Notes: generated by a model not told the origin, from the sequence alone. A stretch of DNA of 64,000 nucleotides from Carallia brachiata (GCA_021464245.1 JADCRB010000064.1:4279910-4343909), one strand, 5' to 3'. Numbered from the stretch's first letter, positions 1 through 11,755 are shown. Translations and numbers: made by a program.

Positions 1-602
1 TGCCTTTGACTGCGTGTAAGGAATTATTGTTTCGTGTAAATAACATCCCCAAAATTATTTCTATTTTCTTGAGTCCGCCATTTTGGGTTAGCTAGTTGTC
101 CAGTAGGTAAATTTGATGGCAACCCATCTATTCTTAGCAGTGACCCATCTTTTCTTTTGAGATTCTATAGTAATGGCACGTGACATTGTCGGACATAATT
201 TGCTGGCGGTAAGTCAGGTGATTGATAGAAAAGAATGAGCCCATACACAAGGCGTGGAGATAAATGGATGATAGAGTGAGTTGCAGGTTTTTCAGCCTCA
301 CAAAAATTGGACGGTCTTGATTTTATATGAATTGAAAAGTTGCTTATATCCTATGCATTTACGTTTTTTGGTCCGAGTAAACCTACGCAAGTGTACCTAC
401 GCATTTATTTCATTAGATGTTGCCTTCGGATTTGTTGTGGTGGACAGCTTATGACATTAAAGCCATTATCGTACGCATACCAAAAATCATTAAAGCCATT
501 ATCTGCAGTGCACTCACATGCACCTCTACGGTTTGTAGAACTCGCTTTTTCTTCCCTTCGCTCGCTAATACTTAACAATTAATTATTAGGTAGTGATATT
601 TA
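1..602. other. intergenic, nothing recognised
   Basis: No coding region, RNA gene or repeat structure could be supported here. Short ORFs are present but have no recognisable domain, and base composition is ordinary plant intergenic. Confidence 0.5.
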
Positions 603-617
603 CACGCACAAAAAAAT

Positions 618-1319
618 TTATACATGCCCAACAGGACAAAAAATTTTAACTTCCAAGAATTTTGTTTCCAATTTCTCGTCGATGCTATTTTTAACGAGGC
701 AAGCTAACCAGAAAGCAGCTATAGGCCCATAGCACTGCCAGTAGCAACAACAATTGAACACCACCACCGCTGCAAACAACAACAAGAAGAAGCCACCGCC
801 ACCTCTTTTATCCCCAAATCCGTCACCAGATTTGAACAAGCCAACCCTTACATGATGACTTTCGTCCAAGTTGACACTGCCTCCTTCAAACAAGTCGTTT
901 AAATGCCAGTAACGTCTCAGAGAATCGCTGTCATCGCCCCCCAATCTCACCCAGATCAACAACCCAAATCTTATGCCCACAACATTCCTCCCATCAAAAT
1001 GATACCCAAGAGAAACCAACGTGCGGATTTTAAATTTTATGAATGTAGAAATTCCCTTAAAAACTTCATAATCAATTCCCTCAACCCAATTTTTGCTCCA
1101 CCAAGTTCGGTGTTTTCCCTCCGGAAACCCGAGGTTGTCTCGCTTACCATCCTGGACTTTCCAGCCCTTGTTCTGGGCCCCGTCCTTCCTCTAATGTCCA
1201 ATCCATTTGACCAATCTGGAGCAACAAGTTACAGTAGCTGCCATAGTCTCAAGAACACTCACAAAGAAAAACACTGATGCAGAAGAAAGGGATGAAGGAG
1301 AAAGGCTTTGACCCAAGAG
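618..1319 (-). other. unassigned possible coding remnant
   Basis: This stretch is more GC-rich than its surroundings. A 133-codon minus-strand ORF (618-1019) runs in the same frame into further open sequence upstream, with stops, to about 1230. An overlapping plus-strand ORF (903-1277) is probably its shadow. The translation is rich in G, F, W and L and matches no domain I recognise. It could be a decayed host exon or repeat-derived sequence. No start, splice site or function can be defended. Confidence 0.15.
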
Positions 1320-2230
1320 TAATTTAAATTGTCTTCTAGATCTCATCTTTAATGTCATTAGAATAGAGAGAGAGAGAGCGATGAGAAATTGAAATAGACG
1401 AGAAATTGGAAAAGAAACACTTGGGAGTTACAATGTTTTGTCTTGTTGTGCTGAGTTGTATATCATGTGCGTGTATAAAGTTTTTTTATGCGTGTAAATA
1501 TCACTCCCCTTAATTATTAACCTTGTGCTAAAAAAAAAATATTAAAGTTGTGTTTTTTTTTTTTTGGGAAAACAATCAAATCAAGTTATGGTTACTTGTC
1601 CAATCAACTTTGTTTTGAGTGGAAAAAAAATCCCAATACAAATTCATCGTTCTTATGATTGGGTGGTGAACGCATGCCAACTCTTCATCTTCTTGTTTTT
1701 TTTTTCTTTTTTTTATCTTGATAATAAAATCTACGTTTTCCTTTTGATTAAATATAAATTTGGATCTCAAATTTTGATATTTACTCATTTAAAGTAACAT
1801 GCTTTCATTTTGATTTATTGAGGTTTCGAATCTTGAAATTTTAGTCAATCAAAATCACGGGTATCTGCTCTAGTAAATTATTATTATTATTTTTTTAGTG
1901 AGCTTACGAATTTATGTTCCTAAACTTTAAATGATATGCTCTGAAACTTGGATGGCATTTTGAAAAGAAAACGAATAGGGAAAAGAAAATAAAAAAAAAA
2001 TGCTATATGTCAACATGCTGCTGCTGCTGCAATATGAACAATTTGGTAACAGTATGTCTTGTAGCACTAAAAAGGATTAGAGCAAAACCGTTTATTTTCA
2101 GATCTTGTTTGGTTTGGCTAACGTTCAAAAAATTTATTTAATTTTTCACTAAAACTGTTAGGTTTACGTTTGAAAAAAGAGAGCATCTAAAAATAAACAC
2201 CAATTATGAGTGATTTTTATATATATATAT
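1320..2230. other. AT-rich intergenic with short simple repeats
   Basis: A short (GA)n run lies near 1366-1378 and a short CTG triplet run near 2015-2032, among poly-A and poly-T tracts. No gene is supported. If the ankyrin gene at 2293-2448 had further downstream exons they should lie here on the minus strand, but I cannot identify a PGG-domain exon. Confidence 0.4.
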
Positions 2231-2292
2231 TTTTTAAAAATTAAGTAAAAATAGAAAACACCTAAAATTAAATTCAACAAGACAATACCAAC

Positions 2293-2448
2293 CATAGAAC
2301 TCAGCAATAATGAGAAAATTGAGAATGAAGGAGCCACTTTCTCCGGCAAACACACTTGGATCCTCTTGGCGGGTCACCCCCAAAAGAAACCAAACTGTAT
2401 TCCTATGGGCAAGCTGCACAGCCATTTCAACTGGGGTTTTATTTCATT
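2293..2448 (-). pseudogene. ankyrin-repeat gene, downstream part of interrupted exon
   Basis: Read on the minus strand this encodes residues typical of plant ankyrin-repeat proteins of the ITN1/PGG family (seen: EMAVQLAHRNTVWFLLGVTR, then a QEDPSVF stretch). The exon appears to end at the donor-like ATG|GTTGGTA at 2293/2292. Its upstream half lies 16.7 kb away at 19205-19507, because a retrotransposon array inserted inside the exon. A frameshift lies just after the junction: the expected NEEITPVEM-type frame is offset by one base. The family consists of membrane-associated signalling proteins. This copy is clearly dead, and no downstream PGG exon was found. Confidence 0.7.
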
Positions 2449-2453
2449 GTTCC
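2449..2453. repeat. target site duplication GTTCC, left
   Basis: GTTCC sits immediately left of the terminal TGTTGG of the TRIM array and recurs at 19205-19209 just after the terminal CCATCA. Removing the array and one copy rejoins the ankyrin exon, which supports a true 5-bp LTR-element target duplication. Confidence 0.85.
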
Positions 2454-2942
2454 TGTTGGTTTTTGAGGGATGAAAAGGAAAGCATTGAAACTGAAAATGT
2501 GTGGCTTTGATGCTGCAATGTTGCAGCAGAAAATGCTTTTGACAGAAATAAAAAAAGTGCAGAGAAAGAAACACAGCAGCTAGGAAAAATGAAGTAACGG
2601 GAGAGAAGAGAAGTGTTAGAAACTGAAAATAGCTTCTCTCACATTCTTTCATTGATCATAATCATCATTTTATAGTCCTTACATACTTGATAGATTTCAA
2701 ATTGAAATATGACAGTTTTCCAACAGCTAGTAGGAAAAGTAAGATTTAAATTCAAATACAAATTTGAAATACAAAAGTATTGCTCTAATCTAATCTGATT
2801 TAGGCTAAAACATAAAAGACAAAGATGAAGACACAAGCTGATGTCATCCTCCAGCAACTTCTTAACAGAAAATTGATCTTTGAGGGAAGATATGAACAAA
2901 AACAGAACTTTGAACAAGGCAACAGAACCAATGCTTCCATCA
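2454..2942 (-). repeat. TRIM LTR 1 (3' LTR of the array)
   Basis: On the minus strand it begins TGATGGAAGC and ends AGAAACCAACA. It abuts the left GTTCC duplication, and a purine tract AAGGAGGAG (minus strand) lies directly against its inner edge at 2943-2951. It is near-identical to the other three copies. Confidence 0.8.
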
Positions 2943-3579
2943 CTCCTCCTTGGTGATGTTGCATTGAAACTCCTCCTTGATGCTTGATGCTTGATCCATA
3001 AGCTTGATTTCATGTTCATGAGTTTTGCTTCTCCTGAATTGTAAAGATGGGAGCTGAAATTTGATGCAAGTTGTTGAGTTTGTTGTTGTTGATGGCATGA
3101 ACATCCCTGTACAGACTTTGCAGCAGGAATGGTATTGGAGTTCATTTTTTAACCTCTCGAACTCATGATAGAGGGCATTGATGGGTGAGTTCATTCTTTA
3201 GCCTCCCGAACTCAAGATGGAGGTCATTGATGTTTTGATGAAAGGTTTTAGATGAATGATGCATGAGTAATGAGAAATTTCTGTTTTTGATTTGAGTTTT
3301 TGACATTTTGAGGAGGCTTGAAAGTTTCTGGTTTGTGACCAGATTTGATGATGTTTTTTAGATGATTTTTGAGAAAATGGATGGTCTTTGAGGATAGAAA
3401 ATGCAGCTGAGCTTTTGAGAGTGGTGGAAAAGAGTTGCTGCAGAGAATGAAAGGAACAAAGATGATAAATTGCCGTTGGAAATGATTGTAGCAAGATGAT
3501 GCTCTGATTTTTAGGAAAAGATCCTGGTTTTGTTGAATGATTATAGGCCCCTCAAGATCATTATGCTCTGATACCACTT
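2943..3579 (-). other. TRIM internal domain 1
   Basis: The 637-bp internal domain lies between LTR 1 and LTR 2. It has the primer-binding site at 3565-3576 (minus strand) and a purine tract at its other end. It holds overlapping minus-strand ORFs of 84-176 codons with no retroviral domain. The longest begins inside the LTR. The same ORFs recur in the other copies because the DNA is repeated, so their persistence is not evidence of selection. Confidence 0.7.
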
Positions 3580-4068
3580 TGTTGGTTTCTGAGGGATGAA
3601 AAGGAAAGCATTGAAACTGAAAATGTGTGGCTTTGATGCTGCAATGTTGCAGCAGAAAATGCTTTTGACAGAAATAAAAAAAGTGCAGAGAAAGAAACAC
3701 AGCAGCTAGGAAAAATGAAGTAACGGGAGAGAAGAGAAGTGTTAGAAACTGAAAATAGCTTCTCTCACATTCTTTCATTGATCATAATCATCATTTTATA
3801 GTCCTTACATACTTGATAGATTTCAAATTGAAATATGACAGTTTTCCAACAGCTAGTAGGAAAAGTAAGATTTAAATTCAAATACAAATTTGAAATACAA
3901 AAGTATTGCTCTAATCTAATCTGATTTAGGCTAAAACATAAAAGACAAAGATGAAGACACAAGCTGATGTCATCCTCCAGCAACTTCTTAACAGAAAATT
4001 GATCTTTGAGGGAAGATATGAACAAAAACAGAACTTTGAACAAGGCAACAGAACCAATGCTTCCATCA
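3580..4068 (-). repeat. TRIM LTR 2
   Basis: Second LTR, offset 1126 bp from the first, with the same termini. A few substitutions distinguish the units, for example a one-base difference near 4264 versus 3138. Confidence 0.8.
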
Positions 4069-4580
4069 CTCCTCCTTGGTGATGTTGCATTGAAACTCCT
4101 CCTTGATGCTTGATGCTTGATCCATAAGCTTGATTTCATGTTCATGAGTTTTGCTTCTCCTGAATTGTAAAGATGGGAGCTGAAATTTGATGCAAGTTGT
4201 TGAGTTTGTTGTTGTTGATGGCATGAACATCCCTGTACAGACTTTGCAGCAGGAATGGTATTGGTGTTCATTTTTTAACCTCTCGAACTCATGATAGAGG
4301 GCATTGATGGGTGAGTTCATTCTTTAGCCTCCCGAACTCAAGATGGAGGTCATTGATGTTTTGATGAAAGGTTTTAGATGAATGATGCATGAGTAATGAG
4401 AAATTTCTGTTTTTGATTTGAGTTTTTGACATTTTGAGGAGGCTTGAAAGTTTCTGGTTTGTGACCAGATTTGATGATGTTTTTTAGATGATTTTTGAGA
4501 AAATGGATGGTCTTTGAGGATAGAAAATGCAGCTGAGCTTTTGAGAGTGGTGGAAAAGAGTTGCTGCAGAGAATGAAAGG
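4069..4580 (-). other. TRIM internal domain 2, left part
   Basis: This is identical in organisation to 2943-3579 but cut at 4580 by insertion of the copia array. The remaining part resumes at 17464 and runs to 17593, including the repeated AAAGG. Confidence 0.75.
4576..4580. repeat. target site duplication AAAGG, left
   Basis: AAAGG precedes the terminal TGTTGG of the copia array and recurs at 17464-17468 after its terminal CCAACA. The intact TRIM copy at about 3447-3460 has the uninterrupted target with a single AAAGG. Confidence 0.9.
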
Positions 4581-6042
4581 TGTTGGAAAATTCACACCCC
4601 ATGCATACATTAAGAAATTGTTACTAAGTGTGAATTCATGTTTTGATGATGAGTGTTTTGATAATGAGCTATGAACCAATCTAACATAAGTACAAGTGAA
4701 TTTCATTTGTATGTTCTTCAAGTATACAATTCAGGTTCAAGAAGTCCAAAGAGGTACACATATGCCATCTTACACGTGCATGGAAGTGCATGGAAGAGAA
4801 ATATCACATTGGGCCTTATTAAGCTACTATCTTATAAAGACAGCATAAGAGCAAATCTGTTTGGACAGATTCCAGGTACTAAACTCACTCACTTGAGATA
4901 TATTTTGGACCTAAATATATATATTTTGGCAGGACTATAAGTCTAGTTTCAAATGAGCTTGGTCGTGCAATTTTTGGAGCCTAGAGAAAAACTTATGAAT
5001 TTTATACCAAGAGGGTGCAAGCTGTCAGGAACTTTCAGTGCACATGGAGTTAATTGCAACGGCTGCCTAGAAGAGCACACGACGAATTTGAATGTGAAAT
5101 TTTGTGTGATTCTTTGTTCTGTCTGGTAATCAATGCAAAAAGAATCACATCAAAATTCAAGCCATCTGCAAGATATTACCGTTCTACTAAAGTGTGCAGA
5201 CTGTCTAACGGAACTTTAACGTCTGTATTCAAACATTTATTTGACTATGCTATACTCATTCAAAAATAGTCAAATTTGGTGGGTAGAGAGCTCTGACAGT
5301 CTACTAAATAACAAAAAAGGAATCGCAATTTTTCAAGCTGTCTGTATCAAGTTATAGCCGTTCAACCAGAAGGTGTCAAACAAGAGAATCAATGCAAAGC
5401 TGTCAAGAGGGAAACAACAAGGTATGCATGTGCAACTCATGGCAACGGCTCTAACAAGTTGCTAACCTATCTTGCAGCTATTTAAACATCACTTGAAGAT
5501 GTTTTACTTGTGAAGAAAGTTATATACAACCACTGTACAATCTCTCTCAAGGCAAAAAGGCTTTCTTTACTCTAAGTGCTTTTATTGTAAAACTAGCATT
5601 CAAGCTAGTAAGTTTCATTTTATTGTAATACATTGTGAGAATAGGTGAGAGCTCTCAAGTGGGACTTGTGAGGATCATCTTGTAAGGAGTTAGGGTTGAA
5701 CTCCAAGAAGGAAAACCTAAAAGAAAAGGGAAAGTGGTGTTGGCAAGTGGGACTTGTGCAACAAGCATTTTGAAGGCGGACGCAAGGGTGTTTGCGGAGT
5801 CTTCTTGTAAACTGTACGTGGTGATTGGTGCGCCCAAAGGCACCCTTATAGTTGAACTCTCAAGAATCTCCAATAGAGGGATTGTTGAGAAGACCAAGGA
5901 CGTAGCCATTTGGTGAACCTTGTAAAAATCGGTATTGTATTTCTTTCAATCTCTTGTTTAATTCATTTGCAGAAATTTATATTTGAGGATTTCATTGGTA
6001 AAGCCTATTCACCCCCCCTAGGCTTCACCCTAGGGACCAACA
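4581..6042 (+). repeat. copia-like LTR 1
   Basis: 1462-bp LTR, TGTTGG...CCAACA. A TATA-like TATTTAAAC lies near 5479 and TTATATACA near 5519. These are plausible promoter elements for the genomic RNA, but no transcript data are available. Differences from LTRs 2 and 3 are few and mostly single-base indels. Confidence 0.9.
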
Positions 6043-6044
6043 TT

Positions 6045-6056
6045 TGGTATCAGAGC
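6045..6056 (+). other. primer-binding site, copia copy 1
   Basis: TGGTATCAGAGC, two bases after the LTR, is the standard plant copia primer site complementary to the 3' end of initiator Met-tRNA. Confidence 0.9.
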
Positions 6057-6096
6057 TAACCTCACTTGTAAGGCTTAACATCCTTGAGGGATCCCC

Positions 6097-7550
6097 ATGG
6101 AATCCTCATCCAATGAAAACAAGAGACCTTTCTTTGATGGTAGTGATTTTCAATACTATAAAGATCATATGGAAAGTTATCTTAAATTTAAGGGGATGAA
6201 AGTTTGGCAAAGTGTAGAAGAGGGACCATATGTTCCTAAGGAAGAAGTTGTTGATGATAAGGGAGTAAAAACCTTGAGAGTAAAACCAATAGAAAATGGG
6301 ATGAAGAGGACTATAAGAAAAACCAAATAGATGAAATAGCATATTATTATTTGAAAACGTCCATAGCTAGAAGTGAATATAACACCATCAAACATTGTAA
6401 AAATGCTAAGGAAATTTGGAATACATTGCGTCTCTCAAATGAAGGGACATTAAAAGTTAGGAAAGTTAAACTTGGCATGCTTATGAAAGACTTTGAACTT
6501 TTCACTATGAGACCAAATGAATCGGTTAAAAGTGTGTATGATAGACTCATGATTATTGCTAATGGACTAACCGATCTTGGCAAAGTGTTTGGAAAGGGTG
6601 AACTTGTGCAGAAATTAATGAATTCGATGAATGAGGAATACGAAATGAAGATTAATGCCATTGAAGAAACTCACAACGTGGAGGAGCTAACCATGGAAGA
6701 GTTACTTGGGTCCTTGATGACTCATGAGATCAAACTCAAAAGGAGAAGTGCATTACCACAAGTAGAACCATCCTCAAAAAATGTAGCACTCATGGCCCTA
6801 GATGACGACGATGAAAGTGACAATGAGGTAATGGATCTTCCCTCTTATGAAGAACTTAGAGAAGCTTTTGATGATTTATTGATCACTTTTAAAAGGAAAT
6901 GTAAACAATATAAAGAGCAAAAGAAAGCATGTGAAAAACTTTTGTTAGAGAAAGATGAAATTGTATTGGAAAATAGTCTTTTAAAAGAAGAACTTGAAAA
7001 TGCTAAATTAGATCATAAATCAACTTGTAGTGAGTTAAATTTTGTTAAACAAGAGCTTGCAATATCTAAAGAGGTTCCTAACATCAAAGACAATTTACAT
7101 CATGCTTTGGAAAAAGAAGTTGAGGACCTTAAAGAAAAGAATTTAAATTTAGAAAAGTCCTTTTCAAAATTCACATTAGGTAGCAATAAGATAGATGAGA
7201 TGTTATCTTGTCAAAAGAAATTTTTTAACAAATCCGGTTTGGGATACCTCACTAAAAACAAGACTAATCTCATAAAAGAGAAGAAAAATGTTGTATCATG
7301 TTTTTATTGTCATAAAGAAGGACACAAATTTCATGATTGTAGACTTAGAAGACCTAGTGATCCTAACAAGTATGTGTCATCTTCTAAAGTTTGGGCAAAA
7401 TCTAATAAATTCAAACAAGTATGGATGGTTAAAGATTCAATGAAGAAGAATGATTGTTGTAACATTGAAGGACCCAAAAAGATATGGGTACCAAAATATT
7501 CTACATCTTGTTTTGTAGGTGGAAAAGTACTTGAAGGCAACATATTTTAA
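6097..7550 (+). pseudogene. gag: copia-like gag, copy 1 (frameshifted)
   Basis: The start ATG at 6097 follows the primer-binding site. The N-terminal part matches the DUF4219/UBN2-type gag of plant copia elements (residues about 10-180), with a coiled-coil-like glutamate/lysine-rich stretch after it. A CCHC zinc knuckle (C-X2-C-X4-H-X4-C, codons at about 7299-7340) follows. A single-base deletion near 6297 shifts the frame, so 6097-6330 and 6351-7550 are two pieces of one reading frame. Copy 2 is intact at that position. The product would package element RNA if restored by recombination or supplied in trans. Confidence 0.85.
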
Positions 7551-7893
7551 AGAAGATGCCATTTGGTATCTTGATAGTGGATGTGTCACATTTGGAGACA
7601 ATGGAAAAGGCAAAATCATTGGAGTTGGCACTATAGGTAACAATGTATCGAGTTTTATTGAGGATGTTGCTTTGGTAAGTGGTTTAAAGCACAACTTAAT
7701 TAGCATTATCCAAATGTGTGATAAAGGTTTTAAGATATTATTCAAACCCATGACTTGTGAATTATATGATCCCCATACTAAAGCATTGAGATTTGTAGGA
7801 AAAAGAATAAGTTGTGTAATGCATGTGCTTGTTAAGACCCTAAGGTTTCGTTTTTTTTTGGTTTTGATGATTGCTAAACATGAGAGTTACTAA
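7519..7893 (+). pseudogene. copia-like protease remnant, copy 1
   Basis: In a different frame from gag, this encodes the aspartic protease active-site region (seen: WYLDSGC) followed directly by VTFGDNGKGKIIG. About 30 residues normally lying between these blocks in SIRE-type copia proteases are missing. It then runs through the GLKHNLISI region toward the start of the integrase linker and stops. The same deletion is in copy 2, so it predates the tandem. No integrase, RT or RNase H follows. Confidence 0.8.
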
Positions 7894-8910
7894 TATGTTT
7901 ATTTAAGTGTGTAGTTGAATGATTTAATCAAATAGACATCAATTGAAATGGAAGCAATGCTAGCATAAGGCAACTATTGATATTGGTCACATTCAGTGTA
8001 AGTATTATCCAGTATGGTCAACTTTAAAAGGCTCGTTTGCTCACATGGAGATGAACTAGATAATGTACTATATACGGTTAGAAAGATAATTCTGTCTAGT
8101 TTCTGAATTCTCAAGAATCATCTCAATTGGATATTTCTGGAGGAAGTTATAGTCTATGAACTGAAAGGTGCTCAATCTGTCAAGGCAGACAGGATCAGTC
8201 CACTTTAAGAGATGATTGCAACCAAATGGGAAGGAAATAGCTGTTGAGTTTTATATTCATACAAATATAATTCTGTCTAGTTTCTAAATTGACCAGAATC
8301 ACGCAAATTGGAGTTCTGTAGAAGGCGATATTGCCAAAATACTAAAGGATGTACAGCCTGTCCCGTCCAGCAGGATCAGTCAAATTCCAGAAGCCACTAC
8401 GGCTAGCTGGAGTGGAATCAGACCATGATCTATACATGTATGAAAAGCTCTATGAGTCTACTTTCAAATGGAAGAAACAGGATATGATTTGGAGTTATAC
8501 AGGTAGACTTATGATTGATTCTTTAAGAAGTGCCAGAGCTGTCCAATTGAGAAAGGAAACTAGCTTAAATTGGGTTTGTGTGATGCATGCTTAGATTAAA
8601 ACAAATACATACTTCATTTTCAGGGCAAGATCCCAAGAACAACGTCTCACACACTTTCACAAGGTTTTACATTTTTCCCCACGTCTTTATCTCAGTAGTA
8701 CATGCAGACTTACCAAAATTGATAAGTACACAATTACAAGACAAATAACACCAACCACTTATTCATACATATTAGAGTACACCAACCATGACTCATCCAT
8801 GTACTATGCACTACAAGACAACATCCCTGCGCATACATACATTCCAGTAAAGCTTTGTATGTTGGAATCCATATTCCAACGCCAGAAAATGTCTTCAGAT
8901 CTTACCCCTC
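7894..8910. other. noncoding internal segment, copia copy 1
   Basis: This segment replaces the missing pol region. It is repeated in copy 2 (about 13592-14619) with small indels. Two related blocks with the phrase TCTGTCTAGTTTCT occur near 8091 and 8272, so part of it may be an old internal duplication. No domain was found. The end of the antisense homeodomain gene overlaps its right edge. Confidence 0.5.
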
Positions 8911-9498
8911 TTAGTCGCTCCTAGGGGGCCTAAGGCGTAGCTCTAGATCCATAAAGCCCTCATTGTTCGGCAGGTTGGCAATGTCAATAGTACCAGCATT
9001 TTCTTGCTGATTGAGATCGCCTAGATGAACAGGAAAGAGACTGAGTGTTTCTCTTTCTCCCTCACGAGAAGAGTTGACCGATCTGCTTCTCACTGGAGTA
9101 ATGCTTCCTACTAAGTGAAAATATTCATGGGAATTTGATCTCTGACCCACATCATAGATTTCAAATGATAAATGGGAAATACCTGGTGGCTGCCGATGCT
9201 GGTTGGGATTTCCTTGAGAAACAATTGTTGTGTTGGTGGAATGAATAACAGGAGATGCTCTGCCTATTCTCACACTGCGCCTTCGGTTCTGGATCCAAAG
9301 TCTAATGTTACTTGGCTGAATTGGACCATATGGTCTCAACAGTGAGACAAGTTGAGTAAGTTGGCTTGATGTCGGACGAGCTTCTTCAATGCCATGAAAA
9401 ATATTTTCCAAGATTTGTAATTGCTCCGGCACCGGTCTCCATCTGGAATTGGAAGAGTCTCCAGTTTCTAGGTTCTGATGGCTTGATGGTGGTCTCAT
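8911..9498 (-). CDS. WUSCHEL-like homeodomain protein inside copia element, copy 1
   Basis: An uninterrupted 195-codon ORF, antisense to its host element. A WOX-type homeodomain occupies residues about 18-82, with the W..Q motif of helix 1 and WIQNRRR in helix 3. That helix is diverged from the usual WOX NVFYWFQN. A WUS box (TLSLFPVH) lies at 151-158 and an EAR-type repression motif (LELRL) at 185-189. This order is diagnostic of the WUS clade of plant WOX transcription factors, where the two C-terminal motifs recruit TOPLESS-type corepressors. There is no intron, although canonical WUS genes have them, which is consistent with capture through RNA. It differs from copy 2 by one visible residue (S82 versus P82). 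Whether it is transcribed is unknown. Confidence 0.85.
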   Translation of the reverse strand: MRPPSSHQNLETGDSSNSRWRPVPEQLQILENIFHGIEEARPTSSQLTQLVSLLRPYGPIQPSNIRLWIQNRRRSVRIGRASPVIHSTNTTIVSQGNPNQHRQPPGISHLSFEIYDVGQRSNSHEYFHLVGSITPVRSRSVNSSREGERETLSLFPVHLGDLNQQENAGTIDIANLPNNEGFMDLELRLRPPRSD

Positions 9499-9840
9499 CT
9501 TGTTGATGTGAAAGGTGAGTGAAAATTTTGAGATTTTGGAAACAACAAATGACAGATGAAAGATGAACGATTATGGCTTAATGCTTCTCTCCCTCGATTC
9601 TCACTTTATGCCTGATAATCCGGAAATTACGCCTGATTCTCTGGCGTAATAATTGGCCAGCTGTCCTCCACTTTCACCTCACTGTCAGCTACTTCCGTCT
9701 GACCGTTCGCGACTTTTCTGACTGTGTGCCACATCTGCACTGTTTCTAATTGTATACCATGTCAGCTTCCACGTAAGCAATTGACTGCTGAGATGGACTT
9801 CCACGTAAGCAATTTGACTGCGGTAATATTTTTGACCTAC
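9499..9840 (-). promoter_or_regulatory. possible promoter/5' leader of the antisense WUSCHEL-like gene
   Basis: The 340 bp upstream of the ATG (minus strand) holds a direct repeat, CTTCCACGTAAGCAATT, at 9766 and 9798. Read on the coding strand each copy has an ACGTGG core of the kind bound by plant bZIP factors. A shorter AATTACGCC/GGCGTAATAATT inverted pair lies near 9626-9655. No convincing TATA box was found. The same arrangement is present upstream of copy 2. Regulatory function is inference. Confidence 0.3.
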
Positions 9841-10270
9841 TCATGAACTATTATTAAAGGTAATGATCTACATTGTATTTTTGGTAACATAGTGACCAAA
9901 TTTTGAATAAAGACCTTTTGATAGATCATTTTTTTAAGAAGAAAATTGGGCATGTCACACCCCATGCATTAGCATAGGCTTGATTGTCTTCATTTCCTTA
10001 ATTTAATGATTGTATTTGAACTCTACAAGGCCTGCATCTCAAAGTTACTATAACTTATATGCTAAATTGTAAATGTGAACTTGTGATACATGCATACATT
10101 AAGGGGGAGTCTTAATCTCTTAACTTAGTTAGCATTCACATTTTTTGTTTTAACCATTTTTATTGATGACAAAAAGGGGGAGAAAATTAAGAGAGTGTCA
10201 TCAAGAAAGAGCATTTCTAGAGGAAGCTTAGATTAAGGGGGAGCATCTATTTTAAAGGTTTTTCATCATC
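9841..10270 (+). other. 3' noncoding region before the polypurine tract, copy 1
   Basis: This holds several AAAAAGGGGGAG or AAGGGGGAG purine motifs (near 10108, 10171, 10238), each resembling the functional polypurine tract. The phrase CACACCCCATGCAT near 9957, also found at the LTR start, shows partial duplication of the LTR edge. Confidence 0.5.
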
Positions 10271-10284
10271 AAAAAGGGGGAGAT
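10271..10284 (+). other. polypurine tract, copy 1
   Basis: AAAAAGGGGGAGAT directly abuts the TGTTGG start of the next LTR, as expected for the plus-strand primer of a SIRE-type copia element. Confidence 0.85.
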
Positions 10285-11753
10285 TGTTGGAAAATTCACA
10301 CCCCATGCATACATTAAGAAATTGTTACTAAGTGTGAATTCATGTTTTGATGATGAGTGTTTTGATAATGAGCTATGAACCAATCTAACATAAGTACAAG
10401 TGAATTTCATTTGTATGTTCTTCAAGTATACAATTCAGGTTCAAGAAGTCCAAAGAGGTACACATATGCCATCTTACACGTGCATGGAAGTGCATGGAAG
10501 AGAAATATCACATTGGGCCTTATTAAGCTACTATCTTATAAAGACAGCATAAGAGCAAATCTGTTTGGACAGATTCCAGGTACTAAACTCACTCACTTGA
10601 GATATATTTTGGACCTAAAATATATATTTTGGCAGGACTATAAGTCTAGTTTCAAATGAGCTTGGTCGTGCAATTTTTGGAGCCTAGAGAAAAACTTATG
10701 AATTTTATACCAAGAGGGTGCAAGCTGTCAGGAACTTTCAGTGCACATGGAGTTAATTGCAACGGCTGCCTAGAAGAGCACACGACGACTTTGAATGTGA
10801 AATTTTGTGTGTAGATTCTTTGTTCTGTCTGGTAATCAATGCAAAAAGAATCACATCAAAATTCCAAGCCATCTGCAAGATATTACCGTTCTACTAAAAG
10901 TGTGCAGACTGTCTAACGGAACTTTAACGTCTGTATTCAAACATTTATTTGACTATGCTATACTCATTCAAAAATAGTCAAATTTGGTGGGTAGAGAGCT
11001 CTGACAGTCTACTAAATAACAAAAAAGGAATCGCAATTTTTCAAGCTGTCTGTATCAAGTTATAGCCGTTCAACCAGAAGGTGTCAAACAAGAGAATCAA
11101 TGCAAAGCTGTCAAGAGGGAAACAACAAGGTATGCATGTGCAACTCATGGCAACGGCTCTAACAAGTTGCTAACCTATCTTGCAGCTATTTAAACATCAC
11201 TTGAAGATGTTTTACTTGTGAAGAAAGTTATATACAACCACTGTACAATCTCTCTCAAGGCAAAAAGGCTTTCTTTACTCTAAGTGCTTTTATTGTAAAA
11301 CTAGCATTCAAGCTAGTAAGTTTCATTTTATTGTAATACATTGTGAGAATAGGTGAGAGCTCTCAAGTGGGACTTGTGAGGATCATCTTGTAAGGAGTTA
11401 GGGTTGAACTCCAAGAAGGAAAACCTAAAAGAAAAGGGAAAGTGGTGTTGGCAAGTGGGACTTGTGCAACAAGCATTTTGAAGGCGGACGCAAGGGTGTT
11501 TGCGGAGTCTTCTTGTAAACTGTACGTGGTGATTGGTGCGCCCAAAGGCACCCTTATAGTTGAACTCTCAAGAATCTCCAATAGAGGGATTGTTGAGAAG
11601 ACCAAGGACGTAGCCATTTGGTGAACCTTGTAAAAATCGGTATTGTATTTCTTTCAATCTCTTGTTTACATTCATTTGCAAAAAATTTATATTTGAGGAT
11701 TTCATTGGTAAAGCCTATTCACCCCCCTCTAGGCTTCACCCTAGGGACCAACA
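10285..11753 (+). repeat. copia-like LTR 2 (shared by both internal domains)
   Basis: 1469-bp LTR that serves as 3' LTR of copy 1 and 5' LTR of copy 2. It is near-identical to LTRs 1 and 3. Confidence 0.9.
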
Positions 11754-11755
11754 TT

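Noticed and set aside
2639..3194. Repeated 168- and 84-codon ORFs in TRIM interiors as possible gag
   Set aside because: No gag, zinc-knuckle or protease motif. The frames run across the LTR boundary, and conservation is explained by tandem duplication.
5655..5909. 84-codon minus-strand ORF repeated in all three copia LTRs (with a 60-codon plus-strand partner)
   Set aside because: Its recurrence only reflects LTR identity. No domain was found and it lies over the end of the LTR.
8911..9498. Ordinary host WUSCHEL/WOX gene that merely lies between transposons
   Set aside because: It occurs inside LTR-PBS...PPT-LTR boundaries in two copies with identical flanks, all within one AAAGG duplication, so it is part of the element.
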